Origin: Blastococcus sp. TML/M2B
GTDB taxonomy: Bacteria > Actinomycetota > Actinomycetes > Mycobacteriales > Geodermatophilaceae
Direction: 5' to 3'
NCBI RefSeq assembly: GCF_016612865.1
Contig: NZ_JAENZZ010000001.1
Span: forward strand, 310,001-374,000
DNA length: 64,000 nucleotides
How positions within the stretch are numbered: position 1 is the first letter of the stretch; each line of letters starts with the position of its first letter. The position numbers and the translations under genes were made by a program. Positions 1 to 9,757 of the stretch are shown in pieces. The notes beneath the pieces are model-generated. The model had not been told where the DNA came from. It did no database searches and was given only the letters and a program-made list of their open reading frames with translations.

Positions 1-1
1 G

Positions 2-82
2 CACGCCCGCAGCGCCGTCGGCGTCGCCGAGCTGCCGCTGGGCTCCCCGGTCGAGGTCGAGCTGACGGTCGAGCTGCGATGA
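2..82 (+). CDS. RidA-family protein, C-terminal end only
   Basis: Only the last 26 codons lie in the window, ending at the TGA at 80-82. The residues (ARSAVGVAELPLGSPVEVEL) match the C-terminal strand region of RidA/YjgF-type enamine/imine deaminases, where an Arg-containing 'RSAVGVAELP' segment and a 'VEVE' strand close the fold. The stop overlaps the ATG of the NUDIX gene, so the two are translationally coupled. A RidA gene upstream of crp and nth is the usual actinobacterial order (Rv3678c in M. tuberculosis). Assignment rests on a short tail. Confidence 0.65.
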   Translation, partial: HARSAVGVAELPLGSPVEVELTVELR

Positions 83-870
83 GCGCCGACATCCGGCACG
101 CGGCCACCGTCCTCGTCGTCCGCGACGGCGATCCCGGCCTCGAGGTGTACCTGCTGCGGCGCACCAAGGGCATGCCGTTCGCCGGCGGGATGACCGCCTA
201 CCCAGGTGGCGGCGTCGACGAGCGCGACGCCGACACCGAGATCGGCTGGGCCGGCCCGACGCCCGCCGAGTGGGCGGCCGCTTTCGGCTGCGACGAGCGG
301 CTGGCCCGCGAGCTGGTCTGCGCCGCGGTGCGGGAGACCTTCGAGGAGGCCGGCGTCCTGCTGGCCGGGCCCGCCGAGGGTGCGGTCGTGCCGGACGTCT
401 CCGGCGACGACTGGGAGCAGCAGCGCCAGGCGCTGCTGCGCCGCGACCTGTCGCTCACCGAGCTGCTCGCCGGCCGCGGCCTGGTGCTGCGCTCGGACCT
501 GCTACGCCCCTTCGCGCACTGGATCACCCCGCCGATGGAGTCCCGCCGCTACGACACCAAGTTCTTCGTGGCGGCGCTGCCGGCCGGGCAGGAGGCGCGC
601 GACGTCTCCGGGGAGGCCGACGAGGCCGCCTGGCTCTCGCCGGCCGCCGCGCTGGCCGAGCACCACGCCGGGACCCGGCCGATGCTGCCGCCGACGTCGC
701 ACACGCTGTCCCAGCTGGGCCGGTTCGCCGACGTCTCCGCCGCGCTCGCCGGCTCCCCGCCGGACCCGATCGAGCCGATCCTGCCCGAGTTCGAGCAGAC
801 CGACGAGGGCCGCTTCGCAGTCCTGCCCAACGGGGAGAAGGTCCCCCTGGTGGCTATGACGAAGAAGTAG
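79..870 (+). CDS. NUDIX hydrolase
   Basis: A 263-residue NUDIX protein that should cleave a nucleoside diphosphate linked to another moiety; the substrate is unknown. The Nudix box is split: AYPGGGVDERD near residue 40 is followed by an insertion of about 35 residues before AAVRETFEEAGVLL near residue 90. This arrangement is seen in long NUDT19-like and actinobacterial NUDIX proteins. The N-terminal strand HAATVLVVRD is typical of the fold. The ATG overlaps the preceding stop by three bases, which supports this start. The gene ends before a strong hairpin facing the convergent crp gene. Confidence 0.85.
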   Translation: MSADIRHAATVLVVRDGDPGLEVYLLRRTKGMPFAGGMTAYPGGGVDERDADTEIGWAGPTPAEWAAAFGCDERLARELVCAAVRETFEEAGVLLAGPAEGAVVPDVSGDDWEQQRQALLRRDLSLTELLAGRGLVLRSDLLRPFAHWITPPMESRRYDTKFFVAALPAGQEARDVSGEADEAAWLSPAAALAEHHAGTRPMLPPTSHTLSQLGRFADVSAALAGSPPDPIEPILPEFEQTDEGRFAVLPNGEKVPLVAMTKK

Positions 871-882
871 GGCATCGAACGA

Positions 883-917
883 CAGAGGCCCGGAACCGTG
901 ACGGTTCCGGGCCTCTG
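883..917. terminator. bidirectional terminator hairpin
   Basis: A perfect 16-bp stem (883-898 with 902-917) with a three-base loop sits between the stops of the convergent NUDIX gene and crp. There is no long T run, as is common for terminators in GC-rich actinobacteria. It can serve both strands. Confidence 0.75.
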
Positions 918-933
918 GCGTTCAACGCTCAGG

Positions 934-1609
934 TCACCTCGCGCGGCGGCGCAGGCGCTCCTCGTCGAGGACGACGACCGACTTGCCCTGCAGCTGGATC
1001 CAGCCGCGGTGCACGAAGTCGGCCAGCGCCTTGTTGACCGTCTCGCGGGAGGCGCCGACGAGCTGGGCCAGCTCCTCCTGGGTGAGGTCGTGCTTGACGC
1101 GCAGGCCGTCGCTCTCGCGGTTGCCGAAGCGGTCGGCCATCTGCAGCAGCGCCTTGGCCACGCGGCCGGGGACGTCGGTGAAGATCAGGTCGGCGACGGA
1201 GTCGTTGGTGCGGCGCAGGCGGCGGGCCAGCACGCGGAGCAGCTGCTCGCCGATCTCCGGGTGCGCCTCGATCCACGGGCGCAGCACCGACTGCGGCATG
1301 CGGGCCAGGCGGACGTCGGTGACCGCGGTCGCCGTCGCCGTCCGCGGGCCGGGGTCGAAGACCGACAGCTCGCCGAACTGGTCGGAGGGGCCCATTACGG
1401 CCAGCACGTTCTCGCGGCCGTCGGGGGCGCGGCGGGAGAGCTTGATCTTGCCCGTCATCACGATGTAGAGGCTGTCGCCGGGGCTCGCCCTCGTTGAAGA
1501 CGACGCGGCCGCGGGGGAGCGTGACGATCTCGAGCCGGCTGAGGACGGGGTCCACCGCGTCTTCCGACAGCCCCTGGAAGAGCCCCGACTGGGCCAGCAC
1601 CTCGTCCAC
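934..1609 (-). CDS. crp: Crp/Fnr-family cAMP-binding regulator (frame broken near 1480)
   Basis: Cyclic-nucleotide-responsive transcription factor, ortholog by sequence and context of M. tuberculosis Crp (Rv3676). The N-terminal cyclic-nucleotide domain includes [36 protein letters not shown] and the pocket segment [13 protein letters not shown]. The C-terminal winged helix includes [24 protein letters not shown] at 1609 is chosen because it begins the conserved VDEVLA and has AAAGGA upstream. The frame breaks between GEP and GDSLY, where a run of four G (1480-1483) replaces the expected three. Both halves match the family fully, so a sequence error is more likely than a pseudogene. Confidence 0.9.
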
Positions 1610-1759
1610 TGCACGTCCTTTCCCACTGCTGCTCGACGGGCGCATTGCTCCCGTGTCCGCAGCGAGTCTAGGGGCCTGTGCCCCGGGTCACCCGTTCGGT
1701 GGCACCCGGTGTCCCCCCTGCGAGCGAGTGCGCCGGCTCACAGGCGCCCCGGCCGGGGG

Positions 1760-2000
1760 TCAGACCAGCGGGGGGTTCGTGGTGCTCGCGCCGCCTTTGC
1801 GGCGGCGTCGCCAGCGGAACAGCGCCCGGCGGATGCCCGAGGAGGCCAGCGTGTCGACCTCGTCGGCGGTGGCGGTGTCGAGGAACTCGCCGACCTCGCG
1901 CGGCGAGGCGGGACGGCGCAACGGCTCCTCGACGCGCTCCATGACGAGCAGGAAGGCGATCAGCAGGGGCGGGAAGAGGATGGACGCTCAGCGCGACCAC
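1760..2000 (-). CDS. small single-pass membrane protein (frame broken near 1982)
   Basis: About 79 residues once one extra base at 1982-1983 is discounted. The N-terminus is hydrophobic (VVALS, then [19 protein letters not shown]), giving one membrane segment. A soluble tail with [19 protein letters not shown] ends in a very basic [17 protein letters not shown] at 2000 is preceded by GGGAGGAGG at a spacing of six bases, one of the best ribosome binding sites in the window, which argues for a real gene. It lies between crp and nth, transcribed toward crp. Function unknown. Confidence 0.6.
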
Positions 2001-2102
2001 GGCGACCTCCTCCCGACCTCGTGCGACGCGTCGCCGGCCCGCGGGACGCGGGATCGGCCGTTCTCGATTCTGGCACGACCGCTCCCTGTCAGCCGGGCCG
2101 CC

Positions 2103-2118
2103 TACGCTCGGTCGCGTG
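2103..2118 (+). promoter_or_regulatory. leaderless promoter of nth
   Basis: TACGCT at 2103-2108 matches the actinobacterial -10 consensus TANNNT and ends seven bases before the GTG start at 2116. No ribosome binding site is visible, so the mRNA probably begins at or next to the start codon. Confidence 0.5.
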
Positions 2119-2918
2119 TCCGCCCCCGCTCCGTCGCCGGCCTACGCGCGCCCGGTCAAGCCCCGCCGGCCCACGAAGGCCGCCCGCACGGGGGCCTCCC
2201 CCTTCGATCCGGGCGAGACCCCGCTCGGTCGCACCCGCCGGGCCCGGCGCATGGCGCGCGAGCTGGCCGTCATCCACCCCGACGCGCACTGCGAGCTGGA
2301 CTTCACGAACGCCTTCGAGCTGCTCGTGGCCACCGTGCTGTCCGCGCAGACGACGGACAAGATGGTCAACAAGGTCACCCCGCGGCTGTTCGCCCGCTTC
2401 CCGGACGCGCACGCCCTCGCCGGTGCCGACCGCGCCGAGCTCGAGGAGATCCTCAAGCCCACCGGCTTCTTCCGCGCGAAGATTCGAACTCGGCCCTCGG
2501 GCTGGCGCAGGCGCTGGTGGAGCGGTTCGACGGCGAGGTGCCCGGCCGGATGGCCGACCTCGTCACGCTGCCCGGCGTCGGGCGCAAGACGGCCAACGTC
2601 GTCCTCGGCAACGCGTTCGGCATCCCCGGGCTCACCGTCGACACGCACTTCGGCCGGCTGGTGCGCCGCTTCGGCTGGACCGAGGAGGAAGACCCGGTCA
2701 AGGTCGAGGCGCAGATCGCCGAGCTGATCCCGAAGAAGGAGTGGACCGACTTCTCCCACCGCGTGATCTTCCACGGCCGGCGCGTGTGCCACGCCAAGAA
2801 GGCCGCGTGCGGGGCATGCGGGCTGGCGCAGTGGTGCCCCTCCTACGGCATCGGCCCGGTCGACCCCGAGGTCGCCGGGAAGCTGGTCAAGACCCCCGCG
2901 GCCTCGGACACCGAGTGA
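2116..2918 (+). CDS. nth: endonuclease III (frame broken near 2482)
   Basis: Base-excision repair DNA glycosylase/AP lyase that removes oxidised pyrimidines. The helix-hairpin-helix [18 protein letters not shown], with the catalytic Lys in GRKTA, is followed by the catalytic Asp in [10 protein letters not shown]. The C-terminal 4Fe-4S cluster ligands follow as C-x6-C-x2-C-x5-C ([17 protein letters not shown]). The N-terminal half, including [19 protein letters not shown], reads in a different frame: two extra bases at about 2482-2483 separate FFRAK from [14 protein letters not shown]. Total length matches the family after correction. GTG at 2116 is probably leaderless. First gene of the nth–tlpA–NUDIX–cupredoxin–marP operon. 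Confidence 0.92.
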
Positions 2919-3487
2919 TGCGCGTCCGGTTCCTGGGGCTCGCCGCGCTGCTCGCCCTCACCGCCTGCACCGGTGACGACGCCGACGACGCCGCCCCCTC
3001 GCGCACCCTCGCCGACGCCACCGCCCTGGAACCATGCCCCGAGCAGCCGGACCAGCCGGCCGCGGGCGCGGCGACCCTGCCCCCGCTGGTCTTCGACTGC
3101 CTGGGCGGGGGCTCGCTCGACCTCGGACGGGCACCGGGCGTCCCGACGCTGGTCAACCTGTGGGGCAGCTGGTGCGCGCCCTGCCGCACCGAGCTGCCGC
3201 TGATCCAGGAGTTCGCGACGGCGGCCGGCGACCGGGTCCGCGTGCTCGGCGTCATCAGCAAGGACGGTGCGCCGCAGGCCGACTCGCTCGCCGCTGATCT
3301 GGGGATCACGTTTCCGGGTGCCTTCGACGGGGACGGTGAGCTCATGGACGAGCTCGGCATCAACGCGCTGCCGTTCACCTATTTCCTCGACGCCGACGGC
3401 GCGCTGGTGCACACCGAGGTCGGTCAGGTGACCTCGGTCGAGGAGCTGCGCACCCTCGTCGCCGAGCACCTCGGGGTGCAGCTGTGA
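2918..3487 (+). CDS. TlpA-family thioredoxin-like lipoprotein
   Basis: A 189-residue exported thiol-disulfide protein. A short signal sequence ends in the lipobox LLALTAC, so it is probably anchored to the outer face of the membrane by lipidation of Cys. The thioredoxin fold carries the active site WGSWCAPCRTELP and the cis-Pro loop NALPFTYFLD. Two further cysteines (EPC and FDC) precede the fold and may form a structural disulfide. ATG at 2918 overlaps the nth stop (TGATG). It corresponds to Rv3673c in M. tuberculosis, between nth and the CoA-type NUDIX hydrolase. Confidence 0.88.
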   Translation: MRVRFLGLAALLALTACTGDDADDAAPSRTLADATALEPCPEQPDQPAAGAATLPPLVFDCLGGGSLDLGRAPGVPTLVNLWGSWCAPCRTELPLIQEFATAAGDRVRVLGVISKDGAPQADSLAADLGITFPGAFDGDGELMDELGINALPFTYFLDADGALVHTEVGQVTSVEELRTLVAEHLGVQL

Positions 3488-4251
3488 GCGCAGCGGACCA
3501 CGTCCGCACCGACGGGGTGCCCGAGTACCTGCGGCGGCTGCTGGACGCCGCCGACGACCTGCCCCTGGCCCGCCGGATGCCGGAGCCCTCGGCCACCGCC
3601 CGGCGCGCGGCCGTGCTGATCCTGTTCGGCGAGGGCCCGGCCGGCCCGGACCTGCTGTTCATCGAGAAGTCCGCGCACCTGCGCAGCCACGCCGGCCAGC
3701 CCGCCTTCCCCGGTGGCGGGGCCGAGGCCGGTGACGACTTCCCGATCGGCACCGCGCTGCGCGAGGCGCACGAGGAGGCCGGCATCCACCCCGAGAGCGT
3801 GCGCGTGCTGGCCACGCTGCAGGAGCTCTACCTGCCGCCGTCGAACCGGCTCGTGGTGCCGGTCGTCGGCTGGTGGGACGACCCGCGGGACGTCACCGTC
3901 GGCGATCCGCACGAGGTGGCCCGCGTGGCCCGGGTGCCGCTGGCCGAGCTGGTCGACCCGGCCAACCGCTACCGGCTGCGCCACCCGTCGGGCTACATCG
4001 GCCCGGCCTTCGCCGTCGCCGACATGGAGGTGTGGGGCTTCACCGCCGGGCTGGTCGACACGATCCTGGAGGCCGCCGGCCTGACCCGGCCGTGGGACCA
4101 GCGCGACGTCCGCACGATGGGCGCGGCCCGGCCGAAGCGGTACACGCTGCCCGGCTCCGGGGACGACGACCCGGCCGGCGACGCCGCCGCGCCGACGGTG
4201 GCCGATCCCGCGCCCGACGGCCCGCCGACGCGTACGGTCCCTCCCCGATGA
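3484..4251 (+). CDS. NUDIX hydrolase, CoA pyrophosphatase type
   Basis: A 255-residue NUDIX enzyme expected to hydrolyse coenzyme A or its derivatives to phosphopantetheine and 3',5'-ADP. The CoA-recognition signature LLFIEKSAHLRSHAGQPAFP comes immediately before the Nudix box GGGAEAGDD…TALREAHEEAGI, an order specific to the CoA pyrophosphatase subgroup (UPF0035). The GTG start overlaps the tlpA stop (GTGA). It matches Rv3672c by position. The last 35 or so residues are Pro/Ala-rich and probably disordered. Confidence 0.88.
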   Translation: MSAADHVRTDGVPEYLRRLLDAADDLPLARRMPEPSATARRAAVLILFGEGPAGPDLLFIEKSAHLRSHAGQPAFPGGGAEAGDDFPIGTALREAHEEAGIHPESVRVLATLQELYLPPSNRLVVPVVGWWDDPRDVTVGDPHEVARVARVPLAELVDPANRYRLRHPSGYIGPAFAVADMEVWGFTAGLVDTILEAAGLTRPWDQRDVRTMGAARPKRYTLPGSGDDDPAGDAAAPTVADPAPDGPPTRTVPPR

Positions 4252-4715
4252 GGGCGGGCGCGAGGCGGCGGACGGCGGCGCTGTGCGCCGGGGCGGTGCT
4301 CGCGGTCGGGGCGCTCACCGGCTGCGGGGGCGACGACGGCGGGGACGGCGGCGGGGGCGACGGGACGTCGGCCTCGACCGAGGTTCTCGGGGTGGTGACC
4401 ATCGCCGAGGACGGCGTCCAGGAGGTCACGATCCGGACCCAGGACGACTACGTCTTCACCCCGGACACCTTCACCGTCGCGCCGGGGAAGGTGCGGCTGA
4501 CGGTGGTCAACGCCGCCGACGAGATGACCCACAACCTGAAGTTCGACGAGGGCGAGGGGCCCGAACCGATCGGCGCCGGCATCGACTTCCTGGCCCCCGG
4601 CCAGGAGCTGACCATCGACTTCGAGGTCGCCGTGCCCGGCGACCACCCGTTCACCTGCACGTTCCACACCCAGCTCGGCCAGGTGGGCACCATGACGGTG
4701 AGCCAGGGGGGCTGA
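4248..4715 (+). CDS. cupredoxin-domain lipoprotein
   Basis: A 155-residue predicted lipoprotein: signal sequence, lipobox ALTGC, a Gly/Asp linker, then a cupredoxin beta barrel. Type I copper ligands can be placed as His in MTHNLKF, Cys and His in FTCTFHTQ and Met in GTMTV, so a blue-copper or cupric-storage role outside the membrane is likely. ATG overlaps the NUDIX stop (ATGA), and the gene ends two bases before the marP GTG. It therefore belongs to the operon, although the M. tuberculosis equivalent lacks it at this position. The electron-transfer partner is unknown; the TlpA-like lipoprotein upstream is a candidate for copper or thiol handling. Confidence 0.8.
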   Translation: MRAGARRRTAALCAGAVLAVGALTGCGGDDGGDGGGGDGTSASTEVLGVVTIAEDGVQEVTIRTQDDYVFTPDTFTVAPGKVRLTVVNAADEMTHNLKFDEGEGPEPIGAGIDFLAPGQELTIDFEVAVPGDHPFTCTFHTQLGQVGTMTVSQGG

Positions 4716-4717
4716 CC

Positions 4718-5900
4718 GTGTCGCTGGTGGACGTGGTGCTGATCGTGCTGGCGATGGCCTTCGCGCTGTCCGGGTTCCGGCAGGGGCTGCTCGTGTCGGC
4801 CACCTCGATCGCCGGTTTCCTGGGCGGCGCGGTGCTCGGCGCCCAGCTGTCCGGGCCGGTCGCCGAGCGGATCGACGGCTCCAGCGTCACCCGGGTGTTC
4901 GCCGCGCTCGTCGTCGTCCTCGCCGGGGCGCTGCTCGGGCAGATCCTGGCCGGGGCGATCGGCCGGGCGGTCCGGCGCACGGTGACCTGGGAGCCGGCGA
5001 AGATGCTGGACTCGGTCGCCGGTGCCGTCGTCTCCGCGGCCGCCGTCCTGCTGGTCGCCTGGATGGTCGCCTCGCCGCTGGCCAGCTCGCCGTTCCCGCA
5101 GGTGGCCGCGCAGGTGCGGCAGTCGGCGCTGGTGCAGGCCGTCGACAGCACCGTGCCCTCCGGCGTCCGGTCGGTCTACGACAGCCTCCGCGAGGCCATC
5201 GACCGGCGGGGGCTGCCCGACGTGCTCGACCCGCTCACCCCGACACGGGTCCGCGACGTGCCGGCGCCGGACCCCGCGCTCGAGGGCAGCCAGGTCGTCA
5301 CCTCCGTGCGCGGCTCGGTCGTCAAGATCACCGGGATCGCGCCGTCCTGCTCGCGGCAGATCGACGGCTCCGGCTTCGTCTACGCGCCGGAGCGGGTCAT
5401 GACCAACGCGCACGTGCTCGCCGGGGTCACCGAGCCCACCGTCGAGGCCGAGGGCGAGGAGTACGACGCGACGCCGGTGTACGTTGGACGAGGCGATCGA
5501 CGTCGCCGTCCTGCTCGTGCCGGGCCTGCCGCAGGTGCCGCTGACGCTCACCACGGCGCCGGCCGCGGCCGGGGACGACGCGATCATCATGGGCTACCCC
5601 GGGGGCGGGGACTTCTTCGTCGGTGCCGCGCGGATCCGCGACCAGGGCGACATCAGCGGGCCGGACTTCCGGGGCAGCCGCACCGTCGTCCGCGACGTGT
5701 ACGCGCTGTTCGGCACCGTGCGGGCCGGCAACTCCGGCGGCCCGCTGCTCGCGCCCGACGGCCAGGTGCTCGGCGTGGTCTTCGCCTCGGCGATCGACGA
5801 CCCGGACACCGGCTACGCGCTCACCGGCGCCGAGGTCGAGGACGCTGCACTGGCCGGCACGACCGCCCGCGCGACCGTCGGGACCGGCCCCTGCGAGTGA
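4718..5900 (+). CDS. marP: MarP-type membrane serine protease (frame broken near 5485)
   Basis: Acid-resistance periplasmic protease family. The N-terminal CvpA-like part (residues 1-115) has four hydrophobic segments, from VVLIVLAMAFALSGF to VVSAAAVLLVAWMVA. The C-terminal chymotrypsin-like domain has His in MTNAHVLAG, Asp in AIDVAVLLV and Ser in RAGNSGGPLLA, so the triad is complete. A cysteine near residue 210 (APSCSRQ) may pair as in MarP. One extra T at 5484-5485 splits the frame between VYV and DEAIDVAVL; removing it restores about 393 residues. GTG at 4718 follows the cupredoxin stop by two bases. Position matches Rv3671c. Confidence 0.88.
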
Positions 5901-5903
5901 GCC

Positions 5904-6832
5904 TCAGCGGGCCCAGTCGGCGATGGCCGCGCTGATCTCGTCGGGGGCCTCCTCGGGGAGGAAGTGCCCCCGACCGGGCAGCTCGCGCGCCACTCGTAGG
6001 CACCGGCGACGTAGCGGCCCGAGCCCGCCGCGGTGGCCGGCAGCACGCACCCGTCGAGCTCGCCGTGCAGCTGCAGCGTCGGCGCGGAGATCGGCGCGGC
6101 CATCCGCCGGGCGTACCGCAGGCCGTCGGGCCGCAGCTGCGAGCGGCCCGCCCAGCGGAAGTACTCCATCGAGCCGTAGGCGGCCTGCGGGATGCGGGCG
6201 GCGGAGCGGTACCGGTCGACGGCCTCGGCGAAGCCGGGCGCCTGCGTCCACGCCGGGCCCGACCAGTCGCGCAGCAGCTCGGCCACCGGGTCGTCGTCGG
6301 CACGGGTCAGCCGGCGCTCGGGCAGCCGCGGGAGCTGGGCGCCCAGGAAGTAGCGGAACGCCCGCCGTTGCGCGGCGTCGGCCATCCCGGCGCGCAGCCG
6401 GCGCGGATGCGCCATGGACAGGACGACGAGGCGGCGGACGCTGCGCGGGTGCAGCGCGGCCGTCGTCCAGGCGACCAGGGCACCCCAGTCGTGCCCGACC
6501 AGCACGGCGTCCCGCTCGCCCAGGGCGCGCACCAGCGCGGCGACGTCGGCCGCCGCGGTGGGCAGGTCGTAGCCGCGCGGCGGCTTGTCGCTCGCGCCGT
6601 AGCCGCGCAGGTCGGGCGCGACCACGCGGAAACCCGCCGCGGACAGGGCGGTGAGCTGGGCCCGCCAGGCCCACCAGAACTGCGGGAAGCCGTGCAGGAG
6701 CAGCACCAGCGGACCCTCGCCCGCCTCGGCGGTGTGCAGCGAGATGCCGTTGGCCGAGACGTCCCGGTGGGTCCACGGCCCCGGCAGCAGGACGCTGGTC
6801 GCGTCCGGCTGCCCGTCCGGCGGGACGGTCAC
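5904..6832 (-). CDS. alpha/beta hydrolase, EphE-like epoxide hydrolase family (frame broken near 5985)
   Basis: About 308 residues. The fold is clear: LVLLLHGFPQFWWAWRAQL supplies the HG oxyanion motif, LVGHDWGALVAW the nucleophile elbow with Asp as nucleophile, as in epoxide hydrolases and haloalkane dehalogenases, and GRGHFLPEEAP the catalytic His. The His-containing end reads in another frame: two extra bases within CGCGCGC at 5983-5990 separate AYEWR from ELPGRGHF. It converges with marP with a three-base gap, as ephE (Rv3670) does in M. tuberculosis. Substrate unknown. Confidence 0.85.
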
Positions 6833-6839
6833 CGCCGGC

Positions 6840-7340
6840 TCAGAGCTTGTAGGACTCGTTGCCGCGCAGCGCGACCTTGCCGCCGCTCACCTCGGGCACG
6901 GCCCGGTGCCGCTGGCCAGGAGCCTCGCGGTGCAGCACGTCCGGCAGGTCGGAGAGGGTCTCCAGCGTGCGCTCGGGCTTCTCGATCTTGGAGATCAGGC
7001 GCTTGCCCACCAGCGCGAGGAGCCCGGCCAGCAGCAGCAGGAAGACCCACACCAGCAGGTAGGACAGCCACCGGGGGAGGCCGATCGCGGTCAGCCCCTC
7101 GGCCAGCGCGATGAAGACGAAGAACATCGAGAAGCCCGCGACCACCGCGGCGGCGCCGAACAGGCCACCACCGATGCCGGCCTTCTTCGCGGACTTGCCG
7201 ACCTCGGCCTTGGCCAGCTCGATCTCGGCGCGGACCAGGGTGGACATGTCGGCCATCGCGCTCTGGACGAGGGCCCCGACCGAGGGCTCCTCGGCTCCGG
7301 CGGTCGTCCCGAGCGGGGTCGGCGACACACTGTGGGCCAC
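6840..7340 (-). CDS. phage holin-like family membrane protein (Actinobacterial holin-X type)
   Basis: A 166-residue protein with an amphipathic N-terminal helix (VQSAMADMSTLVRAEIELAKAEV) and two membrane segments (LFGAAAVVAGFSMFFVFIAL and WLSYLLVWVFLLLLAGLLAL). This is the Phage_holin_3_6/YqjD-like architecture found in chromosomal actinobacterial genes without phage context. The C-terminal tail is polar and basic. ATG at 7340 follows GGAGGAGCC. It lies between ephE-like and acs, as Rv3669 does. Despite the family name nothing here indicates a prophage. Its role, perhaps in envelope stress or membrane organisation, is unknown. Confidence 0.8.
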   Translation of the reverse strand: MAHSVSPTPLGTTAGAEEPSVGALVQSAMADMSTLVRAEIELAKAEVGKSAKKAGIGGGLFGAAAVVAGFSMFFVFIALAEGLTAIGLPRWLSYLLVWVFLLLLAGLLALVGKRLISKIEKPERTLETLSDLPDVLHREAPGQRHRAVPEVSGGKVALRGNESYKL

Positions 7341-7443
7341 GGGTGGCTCCTCCTTCGTCGGGTCGTGCGGATCAGCGTTCCTGACCAGGGGAATGGTGCC
7401 CCACGGCGGACCGGGGCGCGCCCTCGCGTCCCCCGACGGGTCA

Positions 7444-7483
7444 CCCCCCGAGGGCAGACATGGCCATTTCTGCCCTCGGGGGG
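7444..7483. terminator. long palindromic hairpin downstream of acs
   Basis: A perfect 15-bp stem (7444-7458 with 7469-7483). Its ten-base loop contains the palindrome ATGGCCAT, so all 40 bases form a near-perfect palindrome with one mismatch. It lies ten bases past the acs stop and is the probable acs terminator. Its length suggests membership of a dispersed palindromic repeat family. Confidence 0.65.
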
Positions 7484-7493
7484 AGCCGGCGGG

Positions 7494-9445
<1,952 letters not shown>

Positions 9446-9656
9446 GCCCTACCTCCGTGTCCGGCGCCGCCCGGATCGGCGGCGCAGCGTGGCTCAGGTC
9501 ACCGTATGGCCTCCCGTGCCCGCCCGTCTGCCCCGGGACGGCGGGCGGCGGGATCCGTGCGGCGGCCGGTCAGAGCGGCCGGGTGCGCACGCCGGAGCAG
9601 GACGCCCTCCTCGAGCGCCTGACCGGCGCCGCTGATCCGGCTGCCGACCCCGGGAG
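9446..9656. other. intergenic stretch upstream of acs
   Basis: No gene is supported here. It holds the acs promoter region, but no convincing -35/-10 pair can be picked by eye. The tandem palindrome array begins immediately after it. Confidence 0.4.
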
Positions 9657-9745
9657 GGGCTTTCGGTACCGAAAGTCCCGACGGGATGGGGACTTTCGGT
9701 ACCGAAAGTCCCGATGGGAGGGGGACTTTCGGTACAGAAAGTCCC
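9657..9745. repeat. three tandem 33-bp units, each centred on a 16-24 bp palindrome
   Basis: The core GACTTTCGGTACCGAAAGTC is a perfect palindrome. Copies are centred at 9667, 9700 and 9733, an exact 33-bp period. Copy 2 is perfect over 24 bp (9689-9712), copy 3 (9722-9745) has one mismatch at 9736, and copy 1 keeps the inner 16 bp plus its right arm. Linkers are G-rich and similar (CGACGGGATGGG and CGATGGGAGGGG). The array starts about 12 bases past the stop of the acyl-CoA dehydrogenase gene, so in RNA it would form three consecutive hairpins. Confidence 0.9.
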
Positions 9746-9757
9746 GGGAGGGGGTGG

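Noticed and set aside
934-1609. Alternative crp start at 1645 giving a 12-residue extension
   Set aside because: The GTG at 1609 has AAAGGA at the right distance and begins at the conserved VDEVLA; the extension is unlike family members.
6840-7340. Prophage remnant suggested by the holin-like name
   Set aside because: No lysin, integrase or structural gene is near, and the gene has the same chromosomal position as Rv3669.
9657-9745. CRISPR array
   Set aside because: Spacer-like segments are only about 9-13 bases and similar to each other, and no cas gene is present.
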